This document shows, piece by piece, positions 1 to 6,932 of a stretch of DNA of 41,618 nt. Origin of the DNA: Bacteroidales bacterium (GTDB lineage Bacteria > Bacteroidota > Bacteroidia > Bacteroidales > F082); the NCBI GenBank assembly GCA_024710405.1, contig JANJUV010000009.1, positions 1 through 41,618 of the forward strand, in the 5' to 3' direction. The first letter of the stretch is position 1. Each line of letters starts with the position of its first letter. Under the pieces are notes generated by a model, which was given only the letters and a program-made list of their open reading frames with translations, ran no database searches and had not been told where the DNA came from. The translations under genes and the position numbers were made by a program.

Positions 1-1
1 C

Positions 2-217
2 TACACCTGGAAATCGAATGGAGCAAAGGGTATCGGCTTCATAGCCCAGGAAGTAGAGGAAGTAATCCCTGAACTTGTGAACACCAATGATGACGGCACC
101 AAAGGCATTTATTCCCTCGAAATGATCCCTTACCTTGTGAAGGCTTTGCAGGAACAGCAAATTCTTATTGAAGACCTCAAAAATCGCATTCAGCATTTAG
201 AAAACCAACCCCAATAA
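2..217 (+). CDS. C-terminal part of an S74-type chaperone-tailed surface protein (5' truncated by window)
   Basis: Only the last ~71 residues are present, and the frame is open from base 2 to the TAA at 215-217. The segment GIGFIAQEVEEVIPELV followed by an I-Y-S-L-E-M-I-P-Y-L-V-K-A-L core and a short coiled-coil end (EQQILIEDLKNRIQHLEN) is the signature of the Peptidase_S74 intramolecular chaperone. That domain trimerises and self-cleaves at the end of phage tail spikes and of bacterial adhesins. In Bacteroidota such tails usually sit on exported repeat-rich surface proteins, so a surface or adhesin role is inferred, but the functional N-terminal part lies outside the window. The stop is one base before the next ATG (219), so it probably belongs to the same operon as the secreted proteins downstream. 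Confidence 0.8.
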   Translation, partial: YTWKSNGAKGIGFIAQEVEEVIPELVNTNDDGTKGIYSLEMIPYLVKALQEQQILIEDLKNRIQHLENQPQ

Positions 218-218
218 C

Positions 219-1151
219 ATGAACAAAATATTGATTTGTATCGCACTCACCCTTTGGGTTTCACAACTGCAAGGGCAATCAGTTTCGTCTGAAGTGCTTT
301 CCGCCGCAGGAGGTTTCTACGGGCAATCAGGTGCTTCACTGAGTGTTACAGCAGGGGAGACCGTTATAGCCTTCCACAGTACGGACAATCATTCGCTCAG
401 CGCCGGTTTCCAGCAAAGCTATGGCGCCCTGATGCGCGCTCTGTTGGTGAGCATACTGCTCGAAGGCCCGTTCAGTAGCACCGAAATGCAGACTATTCTC
501 AACGACAACGACCTGTTGCCGCTGAACCAGCCCTTCAACGGCAGTCCCTGGTTTTATGGAGGAAGTGAGTCGGTGGCAAATTTTCCCGCCACAGTCGTGG
601 ACTGGGTGCTTGTTGAACTACGTGATGCCGACGCCCCGCAAAATGCCGATGAAACAACCACGCTTCCGGGCTGGCCCAAAGCACTGCTCCTTGATGAGCA
701 GGGCGATATCCTCGACCTTGACGGCAACCCCGAACAGTTTGCCAATACCGCCGAGGATAACCTCTACATCGTCATCCGACACCGCAACCACCTCGATGTG
801 ATAAGCAACAGCCCTTTGGTGCTTTCGGGCAATACGTATACATACGACTTTACTGATGCCATCACCAAAGCCTATGGTGGCGCACTGGGCTACAAACAGA
901 TTGCTTCCGGTGTCTTCGGCATGGTGGCCGGCGACAGCGATGCTGATGGGGAAGTCTCTGTACTTGACTTCAGCACATGGGCTTCGCAGTTTGGCGGTTC
1001 AGGAGTGTACTCCAAGGCCGACAACGATATGGATGGCGAAGTCTCGGTGCTCGACTTCAGCAAATGGGCGATCAACTTCGGCACCGGGAATCCGGTGAGT
1101 AAGCCGGAAGAACAGATTATCTACCGCTCGCAGGTGCCGGATAACAAATAG
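219..1151 (+). CDS. Secreted protein with two C-terminal dockerin-like calcium-binding repeats
   Basis: 310 residues. The N-terminus (MNKILICIALTLWVSQLQGQ) is a clear Sec signal peptide. Residues ~27-67 (SAAGGFYGQSGASLSVTAGE...LSAGFQQSY) match the short N-terminal block common in Bacteroidota exported proteins that precede T9SS sorting tails. Near the C-terminus two copies of a DxDxDGEVSVLDFSxWA unit (GDSDADGEVSVLDF and ADNDMDGEVSVLDF, about residues 236-285) form EF-hand-type calcium loops with the spacing of a dockerin type I pair. No T9SS tail follows them. The middle (~70-230) is an unrecognised beta-rich domain. It lies one base after the S74 gene and 25 bases before the next secreted protein. 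The dockerin-like module could be a docking element for a cohesin-like partner or simply a calcium-stabilised stalk. I am confident in export and the loops, not in function. Confidence 0.85.
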   Translation: MNKILICIALTLWVSQLQGQSVSSEVLSAAGGFYGQSGASLSVTAGETVIAFHSTDNHSLSAGFQQSYGALMRALLVSILLEGPFSSTEMQTILNDNDLLPLNQPFNGSPWFYGGSESVANFPATVVDWVLVELRDADAPQNADETTTLPGWPKALLLDEQGDILDLDGNPEQFANTAEDNLYIVIRHRNHLDVISNSPLVLSGNTYTYDFTDAITKAYGGALGYKQIASGVFGMVAGDSDADGEVSVLDFSTWASQFGGSGVYSKADNDMDGEVSVLDFSKWAINFGTGNPVSKPEEQIIYRSQVPDNK

Positions 1152-1176
1152 AATTAACTTAAACAACCAAATAAAC

Positions 1177-3324
1177 ATGAAAAGAATCCTTACTTTACTC
1201 GCATTCATGCTGATCGCTTCGGGCATGTTTGCCCAGCAGCTTTCCTGGCGCTTTGCCAATCCCCGCATCATCAGGCTCTCGGGTGTTGACCACCTGCAGT
1301 TCGAGGTGCAGGTGCAGTGCAGCCAGGCCGGAACCTACCTTTGGGCTTCCCAGATCAAACTGGTGTTCAACAACACGGCTTTCAACAACACAGCTGCTAA
1401 CTGGTCGGTGATCAGGGCAGGGGTGTTTGCCGGAAACAACACCCAGGATAATCCCAAATACACCATCACCAAAACCATCACCGGTACAAGTCCCGATAAA
1501 GTCTACAACATCGGGATCACAGGCGATGTCAACGTACAGGGTGAAGGCGGAAATCCTGACGATTTCGGACTGGTACCCACCACCTGGACAACGCTGGTCA
1601 CCGTCAGCGCCCGGTTTATCACTCCTGTTGATGATGACTGGCTTGCAGGTATTGATTTTCTGGAATCAGGCATGAATGGATTTCAGCAATACATTACAAC
1701 ACCAAACACCTTTGTGCTGTACCAGAATCCGAATCTGTTTGATGCAAAAGAATTCCTGACAACCAACTCAGGGAGGTTGTATTCAACCAACCACGGTTGG
1801 TCACAAATTGGCGGTTCAACAAATAACCAGCAGCATAATGACTGGAACACAAGCGTGAGCACAACCGTATGGGAGGGAACAGCAGCCGTTACCCAAACCG
1901 ATCAGACAGCGGCTCTGGCCGAAAACCTTACCGTGCTGTCCGGTGCAAGTCTGAATGTGGATGCCCTGAAACAACTTACAGTTGCCGGAACCCTCAGCAA
2001 CAGCGGCACTTTCGTGGTCGGCAGCGATGCCGCTGGAACAGGTTCGTTGCTGCACAACACGAACGATGTGACGGGCACTGTCCAGCGTTATGTCACCGGA
2101 AATGCCGATCTGGACGAGATGGCTTATCACTTTGTTTCGGTGCCCATCACCACCGGAGCTGTTTCGGGCTTGTTTGCGGGCTCATACCTATACCGTTTTG
2201 ATGCGCCCACTCAGGATTGGGCATATGTCGGCCCAGGTGCTGCCATTCCATTGAACACCCACGAAGGCTTCATGACCTATTATCCCGGCCCTTCCACCAC
2301 CTATGCGTACAGTGGACCGATGTATAACGGCAACGTAAGTCTCGATGTCGGCTACCACACTGTGGGCGCCTACAGCGGCATGAACCTGGTGCCCAACCCA
2401 TACCCATCGGCAATAGACTGGAACAGCGCAACAGGCTGGACAAAGACCAATATATTGGATGCCATCTGGATATGGAATCCCACACTGAGCAATTATGCCA
2501 CTTACGGCACCTTTATCGGTACCAACGGAGCGACACAATACATTCCGGTAGGTCAGAGCTTCTTCGTGAAAGCCGGTGCAGCAGCCCCCGTACTCGAGGT
2601 CAACAACAATGCCAGGGTGCATAACGGGCAGGCATTTTTTAATGAAACAGACGAAGGCATCATCAGAATAGCATCCTTAACAGAACAGTCTCAGGATGAG
2701 ATTGTGCTTCGTTTCAGGGAAGAAGCAAGTGAGGCATACGACGCAGTTGAAGATGTAGAGAAGCTTTTCGGGAGTCCGTTGTCTCCGCAATTGTACAGCT
2801 TATCAACTGATGAAATGAACCTGACCATCAACACATGGCAATATCCTGAGACCATCACTGCCATTCCGGTTCATTTTACGCAGCGTTTGAACGGATTGGT
2901 AACATTGAACATTTCGGAGGTTTCTTCCATTCCCGAGCAATATGCCGTGCTGCTCGAAGACCTGCTGACAGGAACATGGACAGACCTGAGGGAACAGTCC
3001 CTGTATCAATTTGGGCACGACACGCTTTATGATGCTGACCGTTTCAGGATTCATCTTCAAAACCTTATGGGCAATGAAGAGTATGCTTCAGGTCAGTTCA
3101 GGTTGTGGAGTCAGCGTGAGCGGGTGTATTTCACCATACCCGGCAGTATTGGAAACAAAGTACTGCTTAAAGTAGGCGATATGTCGGGCAGACAAATCCT
3201 CGAACAGGAGATGATACTGCAGCATCTGAACTCCTTTGTGATTCCGCGCTTCACCGGCAACATCAGTGTGGTGGTGATTGAAAGGGACAAGATTCATCAG
3301 GCAAAAACCTTAATACTCTGGTAA
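1177..3324 (+). CDS. Large exported protein with cohesin-like N-terminal domain and T9SS type A-like tail
   Basis: 715 residues. Signal peptide MKRILTLLAFMLIASGMFAQ. Residues ~21-180 (FEVQVQCSQAGTYLWASQIKLVFNNTAF and following) have the pattern of a cohesin-type beta sandwich: alternating strands, a conserved F-x-V-x-V start and a 'lvFNNtaF' strand. Residues ~240-310 (AALAENLTVLSGASLNV, LTVAGTLSNSGTFVVG) look like beta-helix rungs. Residues ~320-480 (YHFVSVPI, GMNLVPNPYPSAIDW, VPVGQSFFVKAG) are a block often found in T9SS cargo. The last ~75 residues (LLKVGDMSGRQILEQEMIL, GNISVVVIERDKIHQAKTLILW) resemble a type A T9SS C-terminal sorting domain, so export across the outer membrane is likely. 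It follows the dockerin-like gene directly. The role is unknown, and the cohesin assignment is by eye and tentative. Confidence 0.85.
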   Translation: MKRILTLLAFMLIASGMFAQQLSWRFANPRIIRLSGVDHLQFEVQVQCSQAGTYLWASQIKLVFNNTAFNNTAANWSVIRAGVFAGNNTQDNPKYTITKTITGTSPDKVYNIGITGDVNVQGEGGNPDDFGLVPTTWTTLVTVSARFITPVDDDWLAGIDFLESGMNGFQQYITTPNTFVLYQNPNLFDAKEFLTTNSGRLYSTNHGWSQIGGSTNNQQHNDWNTSVSTTVWEGTAAVTQTDQTAALAENLTVLSGASLNVDALKQLTVAGTLSNSGTFVVGSDAAGTGSLLHNTNDVTGTVQRYVTGNADLDEMAYHFVSVPITTGAVSGLFAGSYLYRFDAPTQDWAYVGPGAAIPLNTHEGFMTYYPGPSTTYAYSGPMYNGNVSLDVGYHTVGAYSGMNLVPNPYPSAIDWNSATGWTKTNILDAIWIWNPTLSNYATYGTFIGTNGATQYIPVGQSFFVKAGAAAPVLEVNNNARVHNGQAFFNETDEGIIRIASLTEQSQDEIVLRFREEASEAYDAVEDVEKLFGSPLSPQLYSLSTDEMNLTINTWQYPETITAIPVHFTQRLNGLVTLNISEVSSIPEQYAVLLEDLLTGTWTDLREQSLYQFGHDTLYDADRFRIHLQNLMGNEEYASGQFRLWSQRERVYFTIPGSIGNKVLLKVGDMSGRQILEQEMILQHLNSFVIPRFTGNISVVVIERDKIHQAKTLILW

Positions 3325-3325
3325 G

Positions 3326-3568
3326 ATGAAAACAAAAGCGAAATATTTTCTCATGCTCATCAGTTTTTCGCTCTGCACGCTAACTCTTAATGCCCAGCCA
3401 CCAGATCCGCCTTCCGATCCCAGTGCCGGGGGCGGTCCCATTGGCGGCGGAGCACCGCTGGGAAGTGGCACAGGGGTGGTACTTCTGATGCTGTCGGTGT
3501 ATGGAGCAGCAAAATGGCGCGCCTGCCTGAAGAATATTAATGACACCAAACAGGAAATTGAGGAGTAA
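3326..3568 (+). CDS. Small exported protein with PID-CTERM-like C-terminal anchor
   Basis: 80 residues. A signal peptide (MKTKAKYFLMLISFSLCTLTLNA) is followed by a proline/glycine stretch (PPDPPSDPSAGGGPIGGGAPLG), one hydrophobic segment (SGTGVVLLMLSVYGAAKW) and a charged tail (RACLKNINDTKQEIEE). The order P-rich spacer, P-I-x-G-G, short membrane segment, basic end resembles the PID-CTERM-type putative sorting tails of Bacteroidota, where tiny proteins consist of almost nothing else. It begins one base after the T9SS cargo stop (TAA at 3322-3324, ATG at 3326), so it is co-transcribed and probably acts with it. Function unknown. The family assignment is from memory of the motif and needs an HMM check. 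Confidence 0.75.
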   Translation: MKTKAKYFLMLISFSLCTLTLNAQPPDPPSDPSAGGGPIGGGAPLGSGTGVVLLMLSVYGAAKWRACLKNINDTKQEIEE

Positions 3569-3640
3569 GTCCTGAATCTGGTACGCCATTAGGTAGAATT
3601 GAGCAGTATGCGTTCGCCCAGGATTCATATTCTTTGTGTT

Positions 3641-3671
3641 GCTCCGTGCCTTCATGCCTTTGTGGCATAAA
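3641..3671 (+). repeat. Imperfect direct repeat, copy 1 (cgtgccttcatgcctttgtgg type)
   Basis: 31-base unit that matches 3749-3779 at most positions (offset 108). The shared core is cgtgcctt-n-n-tgcctt-n-gtggca. Sequences of this type are common in intergenic regions of environmental bacteria, so this is probably an interspersed non-coding repeat. Confidence 0.6.
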
Positions 3672-3748
3672 GAAATCCTGTATCTCGATTGGCTGCTTAA
3701 GAAATAATGAAGCAGTGGTCCGACGAGCATGTTTTTATTCATGGTGCA

Positions 3749-3779
3749 ACTTCGTGCCTTTGTGCCTTCGTGGCAGAAA
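3749..3779 (+). repeat. Imperfect direct repeat, copy 2
   Basis: Second copy of the unit at 3641-3671, in the same orientation, with the core cgtgcctttgtgccttcgtg. Internally it also shows a shorter tandem character (gtgcctt repeated). Confidence 0.6.
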
Positions 3780-3874
3780 AATTGCAACCTATTTTGACTC
3801 ATTGATTCTAAATAACTGTACTAAGACACTGAAAAACAGTCATTATTATTTAGACTATAATAGTATATAATATA

Positions 3875-3894
3875 TTAGGTACAACAATACCTAA
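3875..3894. promoter_or_regulatory. Palindromic operator resembling a DtxR/IdeR iron box
   Basis: The sequence TTAGGTACAACAATACCTAA is a perfect inverted repeat with 7-bp arms (TTAGGTA/TACCTAA) and a 6-base centre. It ends 6 bases before the -7 element at 3901 and covers the place where the -33 element would lie, which is the geometry of a repressor site. The half-site TTAGGT/ACCTAA equals that of the DtxR/IdeR consensus (TTAGGTTAGGCTAACCTAA), with one extra base in the centre. Control by a metal-responsive DtxR-family repressor is therefore an inference, not shown. Confidence 0.6.
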
Positions 3895-3900
3895 ATATAC

Positions 3901-3908
3901 TATCTTTG
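3901..3908 (+). promoter_or_regulatory. Bacteroidota -7 promoter element (TAtcTTTG)
   Basis: Exact match to TAnnTTTG, 15 bases before the ATG at 3924. A TTG codon inside this element (3906) would lengthen the next reading frame by six codons, which argues against using it as the start. No clear -33 TTTG is seen: its place is taken by the palindrome at 3875-3894. Confidence 0.65.
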
Positions 3909-3923
3909 CAGCAAAATGAATGT

Positions 3924-5135
3924 ATGAAATACTTTGCTGCTGCGGATTCCTTATACGAGATCACCGAGAAGTACCCCGAGACACTCAGGGTATTTCTTGC
4001 GCACGGGTTTTCGCAACTGGCTGATGCCGGTAAAAGAGCAACATTTGGCAAGGCCATACAGCTTGACATTGCGCTTCAGATGAAACAGATTGATGTGGAA
4101 CTCTTTGTGCATGCACTTGAAGAGGCAATATCGGGAAACGCATCATCAGCACAACGGGAGCGTAATGAAAACAAGGTGTATATGAAGGGATTGCTGCCTT
4201 GTCCGGTGCGACTGCCGCTTCAGGAAGCACTCGATGGCTTTGTTGCCGCGAAACAGGAAGAAGGCGTTGAAATTCACGCAGAACTGAAAGCGGCGAGCAT
4301 GGGCCTCGACTGGATCAAGGAGGAAGTTGCCGAAGCCACTTCAGCCGACATGCTCGACGATCTGTACCTTTCGGCAGGCTTTGATATGTTCTTCGAAGAT
4401 ATGTACTTTGGTCGTTTCATCAAAGAAGGCAGCTTTGCAGATCCCATCCGCAGAAACAAAATTAATGCGGCATTCGATGGTATCGGCCTCACCGACCCTT
4501 ATGGCCGGTACGGCATTATTGCAGTTGTCCCGGCTGTTTTTCTGATCAACACTGATTTGCTGAACGGCCGTCAAATCCCACAGTCCTGGGCCGACCTGCT
4601 GAATCCCGAGTGGGAGCGGAGTGTGAGCCTTCCGGTGTCGGATTTTGACCTGTTCAACGCCATTTTGCTCACTATTGACAAAACTTACGGAAGGGAAGCG
4701 GTGGCTGCACTTGGTCGCAATATGCTGCAAAGTCTGCACCCAGCACAAATGGTTAAATCTGACAGGCTGAAGGTGAACAAGCCCACGGTGACCATCATGC
4801 CAAACTTTTTCGCCAAGATGGCTAAAGAAGGAGGCGTGATGAAAGCAGTCTGGCCGGCTGACGGAGCCATCATCAGCCCGGTTTTTATGATCGCCCGTAA
4901 TCCCGTCAGCAAACATCTGCAGCAACTTGCCGAACTATTGGCAGGCCCCGAAGCAGCCACCATACTGGCGCATCAGGGCTTATTCCCCACCGTGCATCCG
5001 GATGTGGACAACCGCCTTGGACCAGACAAGAAATTCCTCTGGCTCGGCTGGGATTATATTGACAGCCACAACCTGAACCGCAGGTTTGTCGAGTGTCACG
5101 AAGCTTTTGAACAAGGTAGTGTTTCTTTAACCTAA
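3924..5135 (+). CDS. Cytosolic FbpA-like substrate-binding protein with N-terminal DUF1858-like domain
   Basis: 403 residues from the ATG at 3924. There is no signal peptide or lipobox. Residues ~8-65 (LYEITEKYPETLRVFLAHGF and following) resemble DUF1858, a small helical domain often fused to redox or metal proteins. Residues ~85-385 look like a type 2 periplasmic-binding fold of the Fe(III)/FbpA (AfuA) class: AASMGLDWIKEEVAEATSAD, then YGIIAVVPAVFLINTDLL, then PQSWADLLNPEWERSVSLP, with a closing ILAHQGLFPTVHPDV. Such proteins are normally exported and work with a permease. Here the protein should stay in the cytoplasm, and it is followed at 7 bases by a HypB-like GTPase and then a soluble ABC ATPase. 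It may bind a metal, oxyanion or small ligand inside the cell and pass it to, or regulate, its partners; that is inference. The palindrome upstream suggests metal control. Confidence 0.8.
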   Translation: MKYFAAADSLYEITEKYPETLRVFLAHGFSQLADAGKRATFGKAIQLDIALQMKQIDVELFVHALEEAISGNASSAQRERNENKVYMKGLLPCPVRLPLQEALDGFVAAKQEEGVEIHAELKAASMGLDWIKEEVAEATSADMLDDLYLSAGFDMFFEDMYFGRFIKEGSFADPIRRNKINAAFDGIGLTDPYGRYGIIAVVPAVFLINTDLLNGRQIPQSWADLLNPEWERSVSLPVSDFDLFNAILLTIDKTYGREAVAALGRNMLQSLHPAQMVKSDRLKVNKPTVTIMPNFFAKMAKEGGVMKAVWPADGAIISPVFMIARNPVSKHLQQLAELLAGPEAATILAHQGLFPTVHPDVDNRLGPDKKFLWLGWDYIDSHNLNRRFVECHEAFEQGSVSLT

Positions 5136-5142
5136 TACCTCT

Positions 5143-5838
5143 ATGAACCTGATCACTGTTTCCGGCCCGCCATCCTCAGGCAAGACAGCCGTTATCCTGA
5201 AAACCGCCGAAACCCTGATGCAGAGAGGGGTAAAGATTGGCGCTGTAAAATTCGATTGTCTCCATACCGACGACGACCTGGCCTACGAAAAAGCCGGTAT
5301 TCCGGTCAAAAAAGGGCTGTCAGGACAATTGTGCCCCGACCACTATTTTGTTTCAAACATAGAAGCAGTGCTCGAGTGGGGACTTAAAGAAAACTTCGAC
5401 CTGCTTGTTTCTGAAAGCGCAGGTTTGTGCAACCGCTGCTCGCCCTACATCAAGGAGATTAAAGCAATTTGCGTGATAGACAACCTGAGTGGCATCAACA
5501 CCCCGAAGAAAATCGGGCCGATGCTTCGTATGGCCGATATCGTTGTGATTACCAAAGGCGACATCGTTTCCCAGGCCGAGCGTGAAGTGTTTGCTGCACG
5601 CGTGCATTCAGTGAATCCTGCTGCCATTGTCATGAACATTAACGGATTGACCGGACAGGGAGCCTATGAACTCAGTACATTGTTGTTTAGCCCCGACAAA
5701 CATATCGACAGCCTGAAAGGCCGTAAGCTGCGCTTTTCGATGCCATCGGCCCTGTGTTCCTATTGTCTGGGCGAAACCCGTATTGGTGAATCCTACCAGA
5801 TGGGCAATGTGCGTAAAATAAACCTAAACGAAAACTAA
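5143..5838 (+). CDS. HypB/UreG-like P-loop GTPase with extra cysteine pairs
   Basis: 231 residues. Walker A is GPPSSGKT (8-15). The stretch AVKFDCLHTDDDLAYEKAG then GIPVKKG follows the HypB/UreG switch I layout (GD..TD.DA....GIP). VSESAGLCNRCSPY (89-102) stands where HypB has ENVGNLVCP. TKGD (137-140) is the G4 base-specificity motif. Cysteines occur at 39, 64, 96, 99, 110, 205 and 208, including a CNRC pair in the switch II region and a CSYC pair near the C-terminus, so a metal site, possibly at a dimer interface as in HypB/UreG, is plausible. The family delivers nickel or similar metals to enzymes. No hydrogenase or urease gene is present here, so the client is unknown. It lies 7 bases after the binding-protein gene and 1 base before the ABC ATPase. 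Confidence 0.82.
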   Translation: MNLITVSGPPSSGKTAVILKTAETLMQRGVKIGAVKFDCLHTDDDLAYEKAGIPVKKGLSGQLCPDHYFVSNIEAVLEWGLKENFDLLVSESAGLCNRCSPYIKEIKAICVIDNLSGINTPKKIGPMLRMADIVVITKGDIVSQAEREVFAARVHSVNPAAIVMNINGLTGQGAYELSTLLFSPDKHIDSLKGRKLRFSMPSALCSYCLGETRIGESYQMGNVRKINLNEN

Positions 5839-5839
5839 T

Positions 5840-6850
5840 ATGGCCAGCAGGGAGTTTCTACTCAAATCTACCCCTATGGAGTTGCTCAGGCAGTTTCCTT
5901 TCCTGAATTCATTTTTTCAGGGACAAACCATCGACCTTGAGCGCAGCAAACAGTCAACCTTGCAGGAAATCCTCCTCGAAATGGACGAAAGCAGCCAGGA
6001 AGACAAGGCGTTCGACGCGGATCATTTTCTGGAACAATTGCTGGATTTCATCACCCAGATGCAAACATTTCTGGGCAACGACCAGCTGACTGTGGATTCG
6101 CTGACCATCCTGCCCGGACACGATAAAAGCGGTGTTCCGGAGCATTTCACCGAACTTCTGTTCCGAAAGAGCACAATTACCAGTATCGTTGGCCCTACAG
6201 GCTCAGGAAAGAGCCGCCTTCTTGCCGACATCGAGTGGGTGGCACAGGGCGACACGCCAACAGGAAGAAGCATCCTGATCAACAACGAAAAACCTTCGTC
6301 AGACTGGCGCTTTGCTTCAGGTAAAAAGTTAGTGGCTCAGTTGTCGCAGAACATGAACTTTGTGATGGACCTCAGTGTAGCCGAGTTTCTGGAACTTCAT
6401 GCCAAAAGCCGCATGGTGCACAACGAAACCGAGGTGATCGCCCGAATCATTGCGGCTGCGAACGAACTCGCCGGAGAAAAGTTTCTGCCATCAAGCCCTA
6501 TCACTTCATTGAGCGGCGGACAATCGCGTGCGTTGATGATCGCCGACACAGCCATGCTGAGTTCCAGTCCTGTGGTACTGATTGATGAGATTGAAAACGC
6601 CGGTATTGACCGCAAAAAAGCCCTGCAACTGCTCGTGGGTGAAGAAAAGATTGTACTGATGGCCACCCACGACCCCATTCTGGCACTCATGGCCGACCAG
6701 AGAATCATCATCAGGAACGGCGGTATTCATGCCGTGATCCACACCACTGAAGGCGAAAAGGCCATGCTCCACGAACTTGAAGAAGCCGACCGTAAACTGC
6801 AGCAGTTGCGGAATATGCTCAGAGCAGGTCAGGTGCTCAGCACAACATGA
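5840..6850 (+). CDS. Soluble ABC-type ATPase with N-terminal DUF1858-like helix region, no permease partner
   Basis: 336 residues. A single ABC nucleotide-binding domain is complete: Walker A GPTGSGKS (118-125), Q-loop at QLSQN (167-171), signature LSGGQ (224-228), Walker B VVLIDE (245-250) and H-loop His277 (ATHD). The first ~110 residues are unusual. LKSTPMELLRQFPFLNSFF resembles the start of a DUF1858 domain, as in the binding protein two genes upstream, and an acidic helical linker follows. The C-terminus (~305-330) is a predicted coiled helix. No transmembrane segments are seen, and neither neighbour is a permease. It overlaps neither gene but follows the GTPase by a single base. Possible roles are a cytosolic energy source for metal or cofactor insertion, or a regulator like other soluble ABC proteins. 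Certain as an ABC ATPase, uncertain in role. Confidence 0.85.
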   Translation: MASREFLLKSTPMELLRQFPFLNSFFQGQTIDLERSKQSTLQEILLEMDESSQEDKAFDADHFLEQLLDFITQMQTFLGNDQLTVDSLTILPGHDKSGVPEHFTELLFRKSTITSIVGPTGSGKSRLLADIEWVAQGDTPTGRSILINNEKPSSDWRFASGKKLVAQLSQNMNFVMDLSVAEFLELHAKSRMVHNETEVIARIIAAANELAGEKFLPSSPITSLSGGQSRALMIADTAMLSSSPVVLIDEIENAGIDRKKALQLLVGEEKIVLMATHDPILALMADQRIIIRNGGIHAVIHTTEGEKAMLHELEEADRKLQQLRNMLRAGQVLSTT

Positions 6851-6917
6851 GTATGCTATACAGGGCAGATGAGAAAATAAAATGTAAATAATTGACAGAA
6901 AACATATTGTATAACTA

Positions 6918-6932
6918 AATTATCAGATAATT
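6918..6932. promoter_or_regulatory. 15-bp palindrome (7-1-7) abutting the start codon of the zinc-ribbon gene
   Basis: AATTATCAGATAATT is a perfect inverted repeat with a single central base and ends directly before the ATG at 6933. The 7-1-7 form is that of Fur/PerR/Zur operators, and the half contains GATAAT, a Fur-box word. AT-rich palindromes arise by chance in such spacers, so this is a candidate only. Confidence 0.35.

Larger units (their letters stand above)
3569..3874. other. Gene-free spacer between surface operon and DUF1858/ABC operon
   Basis: No credible coding sequence on either strand: the open frames here are shadows with repetitive low-complexity translations. The stretch holds two imperfect copies of a cgtgcctTtgtg-type repeat (listed separately). 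It then becomes strongly AT-rich (about 3780-3875) before the operator and promoter of the next operon. I see no clear terminator for the preceding operon. Confidence 0.6.
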
